This document shows, in pieces, positions 41,692 to 50,562 of a stretch of DNA of 64,000 nucleotides. A model generated the notes under the pieces. That model was not told where the DNA came from. It worked only from the letters and a program-made list of their open reading frames with translations, and did not search any database. The DNA is from an uncultured Oscillibacter sp. (GTDB taxonomy: Bacteria > Bacillota > Clostridia > Oscillospirales > Oscillospiraceae). Numbering within the stretch: the first letter of the stretch is position 1; each line of letters begins with the position of its first letter. The stretch is taken from the NCBI GenBank assembly GCA_910577405.1, contig CAJTMG010000002.1, positions 1 to 64,000 of the forward strand. The letters are read 5' to 3'. The position numbers and the translations under genes were made by a program.

Positions 41692-44600
41692 TGCCGTCAT
41701 CTCCTTCCCCAGTGATTTCCCGCCAGAATTCCTCTGGTTTGACAGGGAGAATGTAGTGGTAATGGTCCCCGCCCCGGCCGTCCTGGAAGTGGCAGGCAGG
41801 CGCCCAATCGCAGTATTGACAAGGGGAATCCTCCTCGGAATGGCAGCAGGGGTCGGCGTCGATCTGGCCCACTTCACGAGAGATTTCCCCCAGCAGCTTT
41901 TCGATATGTTCCCCCAGTTTCCCCAGTTGGGCGGCGGAGGCCAGGCTTCCTGAAAGACTCCCGTCCTTTTTCACCCGCAGGGGCAGGTAACGGGGCTGTT
42001 TCAGGGCCTCGTGCTCCATAGCCTGCAAGACCTCCGGTTCCGCCAGCAGGAGCCCGGAACGCCGGAGCTGTTTCTGCCGTTCGGACTCCAGCTTTTCCGG
42101 CGTCACGTTCCGTTCTATGGACAGGATATCGTCACGGGCGGGCAGATAGAGCACCCCGGCGGGTTCGATGTCATAGCCGAATTTCTGTGCCCCGGCCTTC
42201 TGGAGGGTAAACAGGTAGAGCAGCATCTGGATATCCAGCCCCATCCGGACGGCGGCCAGGTCAAAGGCTTTCCGGCCCGATTTGTAGTCCACTACCCGGA
42301 GATAGAGGATGTTGTTTCTCACCCAGCCGTCCACCCGGTCCACCTTGCCGCCAATGCGCAGTTCGCCGTCCGGTTCGGAGATGACCACGGCAGGAATATC
42401 CTTTCCGTCGCCGAAGGACAGCTCAAAGGCCACGGGGACGAAATCGGAATGCCGCAGTTCCTCCGCCGCCTGATCGATCACGGCATAGGCGGTGTTTCGG
42501 AGGCGGTCGAAGAGATAGCGGAACCGGCGGCTTTTGTTCTGGAAGTTCCGGAGTTCCTTCTGCACATACTCTTCGATGTAATGCCGCACCAGCTCATGCA
42601 GCGCCTCGTTATCCACCTCTGCGAAGCCTCCCTGGGCCAGCACATCCCGTGTAACATTCTCCAGAAGGTAATGCAGGAACGTACCGATCTGCGGCGCGTC
42701 GAACACAGCGGGGGTCCGGGGTTTTGCCTGTAGGCCGTATTCCATAAAGTAGGAGAAATGGCAGGTCCGGAGCCGTTCCAGCCGGGACGCGCTCATGGTA
42801 CGGGTCCGGCCATAGAGACGGCGCACGGCCCTGGGAGACAGCCGCCCGCGGGTCATGCCGGAAGCCCGTTTCATGGCCTCCAGTTTGGGCTGAAAGGCGG
42901 GATTTTCCTCCAGATGCCGCCAGAGCTTCCCGTCAGGGGCGGCGGACTCCAGGGCAGGCAGGGGAGCGGTCAAGCGGTAAGCCCGGCGGGGGTCTTCCTT
43001 GACGGCCTCCAGCGCGGGGAACAGGGTCTTGAGCCGGTCCACGACAAAGGCGGGCCGCAGGGCATTTCCGGACGCGTCGGCCACAGGGTAGCTGACGGTC
43101 AGGCCCACGGACGGCTGCGCAAGGGCCGCGTAAAGGTTTTGCAGTTCCAGGGCCATCTGGTCCATGCCGGAGGGAGCCAGTTCGATTCCCCGGAGGGCAA
43201 GCTCTTCCCGGTCGCTGTTGCTGAGGATGCCCCCGCTGCCGGACGGAGAGGGAAGGACATGATCATTGACGCCCAGGAGGAACAGGTATTTGGAGGCATG
43301 ACGGTCGTTTCTGCCCAGCCCGCTGACGGAGACCTGATCCAGCGCCACGGGAATGGTCCCCACGCTGTACTGTGTCAGGACCTGCCGGAAGAGCCGGGTA
43401 AACTCGTCGGTATCCATCAGCTCGTCCCCAAGGATTTCCATAAACTGGTCCAGCACGCCGCATAGGATTTCCCAAAGCTGCGCCGTTTCCTCCGCGTCCT
43501 GCAAGCGTCCCGCCTCGGCCTGTGCTTTCAGCTGGACCTCCAGAGCGTCCTGCAAGCCCAGCTCTTCCATAAAGCCGTAAAGGGCCTCGACCTTTTCGCC
43601 GGCAGTTTTCCCGTCTTTCAAGCCCTCGGCCAGACGATTCAGCGGCAATTGCACCCGGCGGCGGAGTTCATTCACCTGCTCCAACCGGGCCTGACGCAGT
43701 TCGGACCAGGAAGCCCCGTAGCCGTCGGGATTTTCCACCCAGTCCACGTCGCGGGTCCACATCCTGCCGTGAATCTCCCATTTGAGCACGTAATTTTCCA
43801 GGATATCGCATTCCTCCGGCGAAAGACCCGCAAGACCGGTTTTCAGCCAGCGGAACATATCATCATACTCATAGCCGTTCCCCACAGAGGCCAGCACGCC
43901 GGTGAGCAGGCTGAGGACGGGCTTTTCCAAGATATCGCTTCGGCGGCTCAAGTAAACCGGCACGCCGTAACGCTCGAAGACAGTTTCGATTGCGCCCTCG
44001 TAATCGGCCATATTAGGCGCGGCGATGGTGATATCCCGGCAGCGGCACTTTCCCCCGGCCAGCAGCTGTCGGATATCGGCGGCGGTCTGTTCCACCTCGG
44101 AGAAGCGGGTATCGGCCTCCCGGAGGCGAACGGCGGAGGCGTCCCCCTGGTATGGCAGAACGCGCCCGAAGAAGTGGGCTTCCAGGTGTCCGAGGGCGGT
44201 GTCATTCCGGGAGGAAAAAGTCTCCAGCCGGAAGCCGCAGGACGCCCGCCGCGCCAGATCCCGGAGGCGTTCCAGGGTCCGGAGGGACGGCTCGAAGATT
44301 TCCTCCCGGCTGTCCGGCTCGCCCATCAGGGTCACGGTAACGGAATGGGCCTGCTGAAGGAAGACGGCAAGGACGCGGCGTTCCTGGGCGGTAAAGTAGG
44401 AGAACCCGTCCAGAAAGAGGTCCTTGTCCTGCACATACTGGGATTCAGCCAGATGGTCGCAGAGCTTGGTCATACGGTCCCGCGCGTCCAGGCCGGGGCG
44501 ATGGAGGCGGGCTTCATAGGCGGCGTAGACAAGGCTGAGGTCATGGAGCTTATCCCGCGCGGGCCCGATGATTTCCCGTGACTGGTCGAAGAGGTCCTGA

Positions 44601-44995
44601 GGGGAGACTTCATAGCAGCGCAGCTCGTCGAAGAGGTCCAGGAGCTGCCGGAGGAAGGCGGATTTCCGGGAAGGCCTTTTGTAAACGGTCAGCTCGGTCA
44701 GAACTTCCAGCAGGGCCTTTTCCAGGGTCAGGAGCTTCCCGCCGGCGTCCAGGGTCACCTGATTCCCGACGCCCGCGGCATTCAGGACCCGGTCGCAAAG
44801 CCGCTGGAAGCTCAGAACCTCCGCGTGACGGCTGGCCGTGTCCCCGCAGGCCCGGCAAAGGTCCACCTCCGCCTGATGGGAAGCGTGTTCGGGCACCAGG
44901 AGTATCTGCCTGCCGGAATCCCCCAGCGACCGGATGCGTTCCAGCACGGCCCGGGACTTTCCGGTATTTGCGCGGCCGATCAGTACAGTCAGCAA
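41684..44995 (-). CDS. addB: ATP-dependent nuclease subunit B
   Basis: 1103 residues. I place the start at TTG 44995 because GGGTGG lies seven bases ahead and the next residues LTVLIGRANTGKSRAVLE open the family's nucleotide-binding motif; the frame upstream does not look like AddB. The C-terminus has the RecB-type nuclease (GGKVDRVDGW, VVDYKSGRKAFDL) and the iron-sulphur cysteines CCHSEEDSPCQYCDWAPAC (~1065-1083, plus an upstream Cys). AddB recognises Chi and forms the second nuclease. Its stop overlaps the addA start. Confidence 0.94.
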   Translation of the reverse strand: MLTVLIGRANTGKSRAVLERIRSLGDSGRQILLVPEHASHQAEVDLCRACGDTASRHAEVLSFQRLCDRVLNAAGVGNQVTLDAGGKLLTLEKALLEVLTELTVYKRPSRKSAFLRQLLDLFDELRCYEVSPQDLFDQSREIIGPARDKLHDLSLVYAAYEARLHRPGLDARDRMTKLCDHLAESQYVQDKDLFLDGFSYFTAQERRVLAVFLQQAHSVTVTLMGEPDSREEIFEPSLRTLERLRDLARRASCGFRLETFSSRNDTALGHLEAHFFGRVLPYQGDASAVRLREADTRFSEVEQTAADIRQLLAGGKCRCRDITIAAPNMADYEGAIETVFERYGVPVYLSRRSDILEKPVLSLLTGVLASVGNGYEYDDMFRWLKTGLAGLSPEECDILENYVLKWEIHGRMWTRDVDWVENPDGYGASWSELRQARLEQVNELRRRVQLPLNRLAEGLKDGKTAGEKVEALYGFMEELGLQDALEVQLKAQAEAGRLQDAEETAQLWEILCGVLDQFMEILGDELMDTDEFTRLFRQVLTQYSVGTIPVALDQVSVSGLGRNDRHASKYLFLLGVNDHVLPSPSGSGGILSNSDREELALRGIELAPSGMDQMALELQNLYAALAQPSVGLTVSYPVADASGNALRPAFVVDRLKTLFPALEAVKEDPRRAYRLTAPLPALESAAPDGKLWRHLEENPAFQPKLEAMKRASGMTRGRLSPRAVRRLYGRTRTMSASRLERLRTCHFSYFMEYGLQAKPRTPAVFDAPQIGTFLHYLLENVTRDVLAQGGFAEVDNEALHELVRHYIEEYVQKELRNFQNKSRRFRYLFDRLRNTAYAVIDQAAEELRHSDFVPVAFELSFGDGKDIPAVVISEPDGELRIGGKVDRVDGWVRNNILYLRVVDYKSGRKAFDLAAVRMGLDIQMLLYLFTLQKAGAQKFGYDIEPAGVLYLPARDDILSIERNVTPEKLESERQKQLRRSGLLLAEPEVLQAMEHEALKQPRYLPLRVKKDGSLSGSLASAAQLGKLGEHIEKLLGEISREVGQIDADPCCHSEEDSPCQYCDWAPACHFQDGRGGDHYHYILPVKPEEFWREITGEGDDGNA

Positions 44996-45111
44996 AAGCA
45001 AACCACCCTTTCTTTTGAATTGAAAATAAGAAATCAGGGACAAGAAATCAGGACGTTTCCCGGCAAAACCAGATTCTTTTTTCCCGGGGAGCGCATACAG
45101 CATAAATGGAA

Positions 45112-45489
45112 TCAAACAGCGGAAAGCGGCCTTGTTTCGCGTTCAATAGGCGTGTCGGGACAAAGGGCGTGCAGATCGTCCAGGACGCGGTTGGCCTCCG
45201 GCGCCTTTTCGAAGAGGAAATCCTGATAGGACTCGCCGTCATAGTAAAGCCGCAGCCGGACCATAGGAAGGGCCTTTCCGCAGCAGCCGGTAAGGGGCAG
45301 GCTGGTGTTCCGGGTCAAGGCTCTGGTGACGGCGCGGAAGGGCAGGTAGCGGGTACCGGGGAACGCGGGGAAATAGACAGCCTGGGCGCTGATGCGGTAC
45401 TGTCCGGCCCGGCGCGCGGAACGGTAATCCTGTTCGGGGTTGTCCAGGGAGCAGCCGGGGATTTGAGATTTCAGGGCAAAGAGCGGCAT
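45112..45489 (-). CDS. Conserved-looking hypothetical protein
   Basis: 125 residues, ATG 45489 behind AAGGAGG. Not recognised. No signal peptide or membrane helix. Several Arg and aromatic residues occur in the first half (YFPAFPGTRYLPFRAVTRAL), then a hydrophobic-acidic stretch (LRLYYDGESYQDFLF). It precedes addB on the same strand by 116 bases. Confidence 0.6.
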   Translation of the reverse strand: MPLFALKSQIPGCSLDNPEQDYRSARRAGQYRISAQAVYFPAFPGTRYLPFRAVTRALTRNTSLPLTGCCGKALPMVRLRLYYDGESYQDFLFEKAPEANRVLDDLHALCPDTPIERETRPLSAV

Positions 45490-45602
45490 AGGCGGGACCT
45501 CCTTTATACGCAGAACGCGCGTTTTCTATAGGATACCAGAAATCCGGAAAAAATCCATGGCAAAAGCAACTTTTTTTCAGAAATAAACGGAGAAAATGCC
45601 TA

Positions 45603-45631
45603 TTGCCAAGGGAATAAAAAGCAGATATACT
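45603..45631 (+). promoter_or_regulatory. Sigma-A promoter of the serA-mscS unit
   Basis: TTGCCA at 45603-45608, 17-bp spacer, TATACT at 45626-45631. The leader is about 165 bases; no T-box core is seen. The remainder of 45490-45602 shows nothing recognisable. Confidence 0.75.
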
Positions 45632-45800
45632 ACACAGGTGAATGAGGGATCAGGAGTCGGGAATGAGGGGTTGAAATGGAATTCTCCTGCGGTTTCCGGC
45701 TTTGGATTCCCTGCAAAAGCGCAAGAGACAGCCAATAAAAGGAACGGGAGAAAGCGAGAGACGATCTCCTGTATGCTGACAATAATGGAGGTTTTCAGGA

Positions 45801-46967
45801 ATGCACAGAGTGAGAACGTTCAACAAGATCGCGCCTGCGGGACTCGCGCGTCTGGACCCGGCGGCGTACGAGGTAGGGGAAGCGGTCACGGCGGAAGAGG
45901 GAATCCTGGTCCGGAGCGCGAGCCTGCTGGACTACGAATTTCCAGAGAGCCTGCTTGCGATTGCCCGTGCGGGAGTAGGGGTGAACAACATTCCCCTTGA
46001 CCGCTGTTCGGAAGCCGGGATCGCGGTTTTCTCCACGCCGGGCGCCAATGCAAACGCGGTTAAGGAGCTGGTGCTGTGCGCGATGCTTCTGTCCTCCCGC
46101 GACGTGCCCGGGGCCATCCGCTGGGTACGGAATCAGGCGGCGTCGGGGATTGAGGTTGCGGACGTGGTGGAGAAGGGCAAATCGGCGTACGCGGGCCCGG
46201 AGCTTTACCGGAAGACCCTGGGCGTGATTGGACTGGGCGCGATTGGGGCTCTGGTGGCAAACGTGGCGCTGAACATGGGGATGGATGTGTACGGCTACGA
46301 CCCCTTCCTCTCCGTGAACTCCGCCCTGCGGCTGGACCGTCATGTGCGTGTGGTGCAGGATATCAACGAGCTGTATCGCAAAGCGGATTACATCACGGCC
46401 CATATCCACTACAACGAGAAGACCCGGCATATGATCGGCGCGGGAGCGTTTGCGGCGATGAAGCCCGGCGTGCGTCTGATTAACCTGGCCCGGGGCGGGA
46501 TTGTGGACGACGACGCGCTTCTTTCTGCGCTGGACGAGGGCAGGGTGACGGCGTATGTGACAGACTTCCCCACGAACCGTCTGGTAGCGCATCCCCATGT
46601 CGTCGCCATGCCCCATCTTGGAGCGTCCACGCCGGAGAGCGAGCAGAACTGCGCGGTTATGGCGGCGGATGAGCTGCGGGACTACCTGGAGAATGGGAAT
46701 ATCCGGAATTCTGTCAATCTGCCGGATGTGGTTCTGGAGCGGAGCGGGGTCATGCGTCTCTGCGTGCTGCACAGGAACATTCCGGCGATGCTGGCGAATA
46801 TCACCACGCTTCTGAGCCGGGACGGGGTGAACGTGGAAAACCTGAGCAACAAATCCAAAGGGGACTATGCCTATACGCTGGTAGACCTGAATTCGGAGGT
46901 GGACCCGGCGGTGGAAGAAGACCTGCGCAATCTGGCCGGGGTCATCCGGGTACGGGCAATCCGCTGA
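45801..46967 (+). CDS. serA: D-3-phosphoglycerate dehydrogenase with C-terminal ACT domain
   Basis: 388 residues. Rossmann motif GLGAIGALVANVA (~142-154), catalytic Arg in NLARGGIVDDDAL (~233) and His in MPHLGASTPESE (~275). The usual catalytic Glu position in 'DVFxxEP' is replaced by TDFPTNRL, as I recall for this compact subfamily. An ACT domain (~320-388; VLHRNIPAMLANITTLLSRD) can bind serine as feedback inhibitor. First step of serine synthesis. It is cotranscribed with the MscS gene 17 bases downstream. A shorter paralogue sits next to serC at 5538-6452. Confidence 0.9.
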   Translation: MHRVRTFNKIAPAGLARLDPAAYEVGEAVTAEEGILVRSASLLDYEFPESLLAIARAGVGVNNIPLDRCSEAGIAVFSTPGANANAVKELVLCAMLLSSRDVPGAIRWVRNQAASGIEVADVVEKGKSAYAGPELYRKTLGVIGLGAIGALVANVALNMGMDVYGYDPFLSVNSALRLDRHVRVVQDINELYRKADYITAHIHYNEKTRHMIGAGAFAAMKPGVRLINLARGGIVDDDALLSALDEGRVTAYVTDFPTNRLVAHPHVVAMPHLGASTPESEQNCAVMAADELRDYLENGNIRNSVNLPDVVLERSGVMRLCVLHRNIPAMLANITTLLSRDGVNVENLSNKSKGDYAYTLVDLNSEVDPAVEEDLRNLAGVIRVRAIR

Positions 46968-46983
46968 TGAAGGAGAGAGGTCT

Positions 46984-47796
46984 ATGCCGGACGTAAGCAC
47001 TGTGGTGAACCGCGCCCTGGGGCATTTCACGATGGAGGACCTGATATCGGCGGTAATTATGCTGGCGGTCTGTCTGCTGGCGGTAAAGCTGCTGTTAAAA
47101 ATACTGGATCGTCTTTTGGGCCGGACGAAGCTGGAGGACCGGGTGCGGCGCTATGTCCTCCTGGGTCTGAAGGCCGTCCTGTACACGCTGACGGTGGTAT
47201 TTACGGCAGGGGCTATGGGGATTGATATGTCCTCTCTGGTAGCGCTGCTCTCGGTCTGCTCCCTGGGCGTGACCTTGGCGGCGGAGGACGTCCTGGGCAA
47301 TATGGCTGGGGGGCTGGTGATTTTCTCATCCCATCCCTTTGCCCTGGGGGATTTCATCGAAGCGGACGGCGCCATGGGGACGGTAGAGCTGATTACCCTG
47401 AATCATACCCGGATTCTCACGCCGGACGGCTACACGGCCCTGCTGCCCAACAAGGAGCTTGCGTCGGCGAAGGTAATCAACTACACCACCTTAGGCCGGC
47501 GGCGGATCACCTGGAAGATGTCGGCCTCCTACGACGCGCCTACCCAAAGTGTCAAGGACGCCTGCTGGGAAGCCCTGCGGGAGACGCCGAACATCCTGGA
47601 GGACCCGGAACCCACGGTATTCCTGACGAAATTTGCGGACAGCGGCATTGAGTACACCATCTACTGCTGGACAAAGACGGACGACTGGTGGGCGACGCAG
47701 TTCATTCTGTCGGAGAATCTGCGGAAGTCCTTTGATCGGCACAACGTGCAGATACCCTATAACAAGCTGGACGTGCAGATTATAGACCATCCATGA
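46984..47796 (+). CDS. MscS-family small-conductance mechanosensitive channel
   Basis: 270 residues with three N-terminal helices (~15-90). The pore-lining TM3 is followed by the MscS signature: GVTLAAEDVLGNMAGGLVIF (~99-118) then HPFALGDFIEADGAMGTVE (~121-139). The C-terminal vestibule domain follows. It opens under membrane tension to release solutes on osmotic downshock. ATG 46984 after GGAGAG, in an operon with serA. Confidence 0.92.
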   Translation: MPDVSTVVNRALGHFTMEDLISAVIMLAVCLLAVKLLLKILDRLLGRTKLEDRVRRYVLLGLKAVLYTLTVVFTAGAMGIDMSSLVALLSVCSLGVTLAAEDVLGNMAGGLVIFSSHPFALGDFIEADGAMGTVELITLNHTRILTPDGYTALLPNKELASAKVINYTTLGRRRITWKMSASYDAPTQSVKDACWEALRETPNILEDPEPTVFLTKFADSGIEYTIYCWTKTDDWWATQFILSENLRKSFDRHNVQIPYNKLDVQIIDHP

Positions 47797-47802
47797 AGCG
47801 AA

Positions 47803-47845
47803 ACGGCTGACGGAACGCGAATCATCCGTCAGCCGTAAACTTTTT
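47803..47845 (+). terminator. Terminator after mscS
   Basis: ACGGCTGACGGA pairs with TCCGTCAGCCGT, followed by AAACTTTTT. Confidence 0.85.
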
Positions 47846-47865
47846 GCGAAAGGGAAGCCGCGCCG

Positions 47866-48744
47866 TCAGATAATGGTCCCATCGTCCTCCGGTTCCGGCG
47901 AAGGCAGGTTGGAGAGCCGCAGCAGCAGGAAGCCCAGAAGGGACAGCGCGCCTCCGGCGAGGATCAGCAGGGCGGAGAGGTAAACGCTGCCGTCAGCCAG
48001 GGCGGTGCAGGAGAAGACGAAGGCGAGGCAGGCGTAAAGGGAGAACCGCCTTGTGTCACCGGACTGGAAAGCAAAGGAGCTGAGCCGGTAATAAGCCAGG
48101 GTCATAAAGACGAGGGCCAGCAGTTCCGGGTAATACATTTCCAGGCTTGGGTTGACGGAAGCGATTCGGTAGGAGAACACCAGCCGTACCACCAGCGCGG
48201 CCCCCGGCGGAAGCAGCGCGGCAGCAGGGAAAGGCCGTTGTTCCTCCCGTTTCCGGCACACAGCGGCGGCAAGGAACAGGGCGGAGGAGGAAGCGAGGAT
48301 CAAAATGCCCGCCAGGATTTGCCCATGAGGAGAGAAGCCCAGTCCTCCCTCCCGCAGGATGCTGTACAGGCTGTGCCGCGAATAGACCGCCAGGCCCTCC
48401 GGCATAACGCCCAGGCCCTCCGCGAGGTCGGCCAGCCCGCTGAGCGCCATCAGAGCCACGCCGCCCACGGTCACGGAGAGCAGGGCGGTATTGCTGGAAG
48501 AGAAGTCCGTTGGGAACTCCGGCGGCGCTTCGGGGTCCTCCGGGGGAAGCTTCCGGCCCAGGAACCAGAAGACCACAGCCAGCCCGGCCAGCAGAACAAT
48601 CAGCGACAGCCCGGCCAGATTGCCCCGGACAGGCAGACCCGTCTCGGCTTCAAACCCGGTTTTGTCCTGGAGCAGCCGCAGCACGAAAGCCGCCGCCCCC
48701 CCAAGCAGCGCCGTCAGGGGGAGGAAGAAGCGTTTGTCCACCAT
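47866..48744 (-). CDS. Hypothetical polytopic membrane protein
   Basis: 292 residues from ATG 48744, preceded by GAGGTG at five bases. About eight hydrophobic helices are visible (e.g. LTALLGGAAAFVLRLL, LSLIVLLAGLAVVFWFLG, LSALLILAGGALSLLGFLLL). No known family motif was recognised. It starts 13 bases after the stop of the next gene upstream on this strand, so they share a transcript. Confidence 0.75.
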   Translation of the reverse strand: MVDKRFFLPLTALLGGAAAFVLRLLQDKTGFEAETGLPVRGNLAGLSLIVLLAGLAVVFWFLGRKLPPEDPEAPPEFPTDFSSSNTALLSVTVGGVALMALSGLADLAEGLGVMPEGLAVYSRHSLYSILREGGLGFSPHGQILAGILILASSSALFLAAAVCRKREEQRPFPAAALLPPGAALVVRLVFSYRIASVNPSLEMYYPELLALVFMTLAYYRLSSFAFQSGDTRRFSLYACLAFVFSCTALADGSVYLSALLILAGGALSLLGFLLLRLSNLPSPEPEDDGTII

Positions 48745-48757
48745 TTCTGCACCTCTT

Positions 48758-49240
48758 TCAAGGAAGATTCTGCGGAGAAAGACTCCCCGCATTGTTGTCA
48801 TAAGGTTCAGTGTAGCACATTTTTTCCGGTTTGTCTATGTCAGAAACGGGCATTGAAGAAAAAGCCTCTTCCGGAACGTTTTGCAGATGACTTCCGAAGC
48901 AAAGCGCTCCTATGAAGATTGCGCAGAGAACGATCAAGAGAAACTGACGGGCTGACAGTTTTAATATCAGCTTCTGGTCGTCCCTGCTTTTTTCGTAGGC
49001 CATTTTGAAAAGAGCTGTCTGGAATTCCCGCTCCTTCCGTGCCTCGTTAGGGGGAAGTCCGTTTTTGATGCGTTCGTTTGATGAATTCAGGCTGTTTGTA
49101 CACATTGCATAGAACTGCTGGGAGCATGAACGGTTTTCATGGAGGGCTTTTTTGTTGAATTTGCCAAGACCGGAGAGCTGCTTGCAGAGAAAATCGAGGA
49201 CGGACTGAAAGAAACTGCGGAAATCGGGATTGTTTGACAT
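48758..49240 (-). CDS. Hypothetical protein with one C-terminal membrane helix
   Basis: 160 residues from ATG 49240, after AAGGTGG. A charged, probably cytosolic helical part (~1-105, FRSFFQSVLDFLCKQLSGLG) is followed by one membrane helix (~108-128, FLLIVLLCAIFIGALCFG-like). The base composition is noticeably more AT-rich than in neighbouring genes, suggesting recent acquisition or weak selection. Function unknown. Confidence 0.6.
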   Translation of the reverse strand: MSNNPDFRSFFQSVLDFLCKQLSGLGKFNKKALHENRSCSQQFYAMCTNSLNSSNERIKNGLPPNEARKEREFQTALFKMAYEKSRDDQKLILKLSARQFLLIVLCAIFIGALCFGSHLQNVPEEAFSSMPVSDIDKPEKMCYTEPYDNNAGSLSPQNLP

Positions 49241-49299
49241 AATAAGTACCACCTTTTGATAAAATTTGAGATGCAGAGCAAAGCTGACATCCCAAGATA

Positions 49300-49328
49300 A
49301 ATATAGCAGATTTTTACTGCGCTTGCAA
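49300..49328 (-). promoter_or_regulatory. Sigma-A promoter of the two hypothetical membrane genes
   Basis: Minus strand TTGCAA (49328-49323), 17-bp spacer, TATATT (49305-49300). Confidence 0.7.
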
Positions 49329-49451
49329 GTCAGATTTCGTTGGCATTCTGCGTTTCTTGACAAATGGTCCCAAGCGTTTTAGAATTTACACAAACGGGGG
49401 TGATAAAAGCCGCCGGAACGCATAGGATGGCAGGAAGGAGGTGCGGCGAAA

Positions 49452-50474
49452 ATGACAAGGGACACAGCGCGGCAGGCAATCGGGATATCGGCTCTGCTGC
49501 TGGCGGTACTGTTTCTGGCGCCGCTGTCATGGGCGTTGAAGGGCGGCGAAGAGAAGCCGGCGGAGGGACCGGAGGAAGAAGAGACGCGTCTGCCGCCTTT
49601 TGAAAGCGGGGCGCTGGATGGAGATACCAAGCTGAAGGTACTGGATGGCGAGAGGGTGCTGGAGCTGGATCTGGGGACGTATCTGGTGGGCGTGGTCCGG
49701 GCGGAGATGCCGGCGTCTTTCGAGCTGGAAGCGCTGAAGGCTCAGGCAGCGGCGGCCCGTACGTATACTCTGTACAAGCTCCGGGCAGGCGGGAACCACG
49801 GGGACACGGCGGATATCTGCACGGATTCCACCTGCTGTCAGGCGTATTTGGACGAAGAGACGGCCCGGGCCAACTGGGGAGCGCAGGCCAATGAAAACGA
49901 GCTGAAAATCCAACGGGCGGTAAAGGAGACGGACGGCCAGGCGGTGCTGTACGGAGGCGCGCCGATTCTGGCGGTGTTTCATTCCTCGTCGGCAGGGCTG
50001 ACCAGGAACGCGGGCCAGGTATGGCAGGAGGACCTTCCGTATTTGCAGGCCGTCAGTTCGCCGGAGGCAGGAGAGGCCATTCCGAACTACTACAGCAGCA
50101 AGGAATTCACAAAGGAGACGCTGAAAGAAAAGCTTCAGGCTGCATGGCCGGACGCGGACCTGACCGGCGCCGTTTCGGACTGGCTGGCCAACCCGGTAAC
50201 AGACACCGCAGGCAGCGTCACAACGGTTTCGGTAGGCGGTGTGACAGTAAAGGGCGCCCAGGTCCGGAGCGCGCTGGGCCTGCGTTCAGCCTGCTTTGAA
50301 TGGGAGGAAGCGGACGGGAAAATCACCTTCTATGTCACCGGCTACGGCCACGGGGTGGGCTTGAGTCAGTACGGCGCGAACCGGATGGCGCAGCAGGGCT
50401 CGGGCTATCAGGAGATCTTGACCCATTACTATACCGGGGTGACGGTAGGACCCTGCGGGAGGGATGAAAAATGA
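49452..50474 (+). CDS. SpoIID/LytB-domain protein
   Basis: 340 residues, ATG 49452 after GGAAGGAGG. An N-terminal hydrophobic anchor (~10-28) precedes the SpoIID domain: DLGTYLVGVVRAEMPASFEL with the catalytic Glu in RAEMP (~88), LKAQAAAARTYTLYK, and the closing GYGHGVGLSQYGANRMA (~301-317). SpoIID is a lytic transglycosylase that trims denuded peptidoglycan during engulfment; some paralogues act elsewhere. Gene context (no spoIIQ or spoIIID nearby) does not prove the sporulation role. A CATAGGAT string upstream is only a weak sigma-E -10 candidate. Confidence 0.88.
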   Translation: MTRDTARQAIGISALLLAVLFLAPLSWALKGGEEKPAEGPEEEETRLPPFESGALDGDTKLKVLDGERVLELDLGTYLVGVVRAEMPASFELEALKAQAAAARTYTLYKLRAGGNHGDTADICTDSTCCQAYLDEETARANWGAQANENELKIQRAVKETDGQAVLYGGAPILAVFHSSSAGLTRNAGQVWQEDLPYLQAVSSPEAGEAIPNYYSSKEFTKETLKEKLQAAWPDADLTGAVSDWLANPVTDTAGSVTTVSVGGVTVKGAQVRSALGLRSACFEWEEADGKITFYVTGYGHGVGLSQYGANRMAQQGSGYQEILTHYYTGVTVGPCGRDEK

Positions 50475-50503
50475 GGAATGATTTTCCCGTCTCTGTCTGG
50501 TTC

Positions 50504-50533
50504 TTTACAAAAAGCGCGGAAGTATGCTAGAAT
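50504..50533 (+). promoter_or_regulatory. Sigma-A promoter of the NodB-like protein gene
   Basis: TTTACA at 50504-50509, 18-bp spacer, TAGAAT at 50528-50533 with a TG-C extension. Confidence 0.6.
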
Positions 50534-50562
50534 AGGAGGGATTTTGAAGGGAGGGGACAAGC

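Noticed and set aside
41692..41877. Upstream start for addA at 41877
   Set aside because: It would overlap addB by almost 200 bases with a non-AddA sequence; AAGGAG ahead of ATG 41691 and family length support the shorter form.
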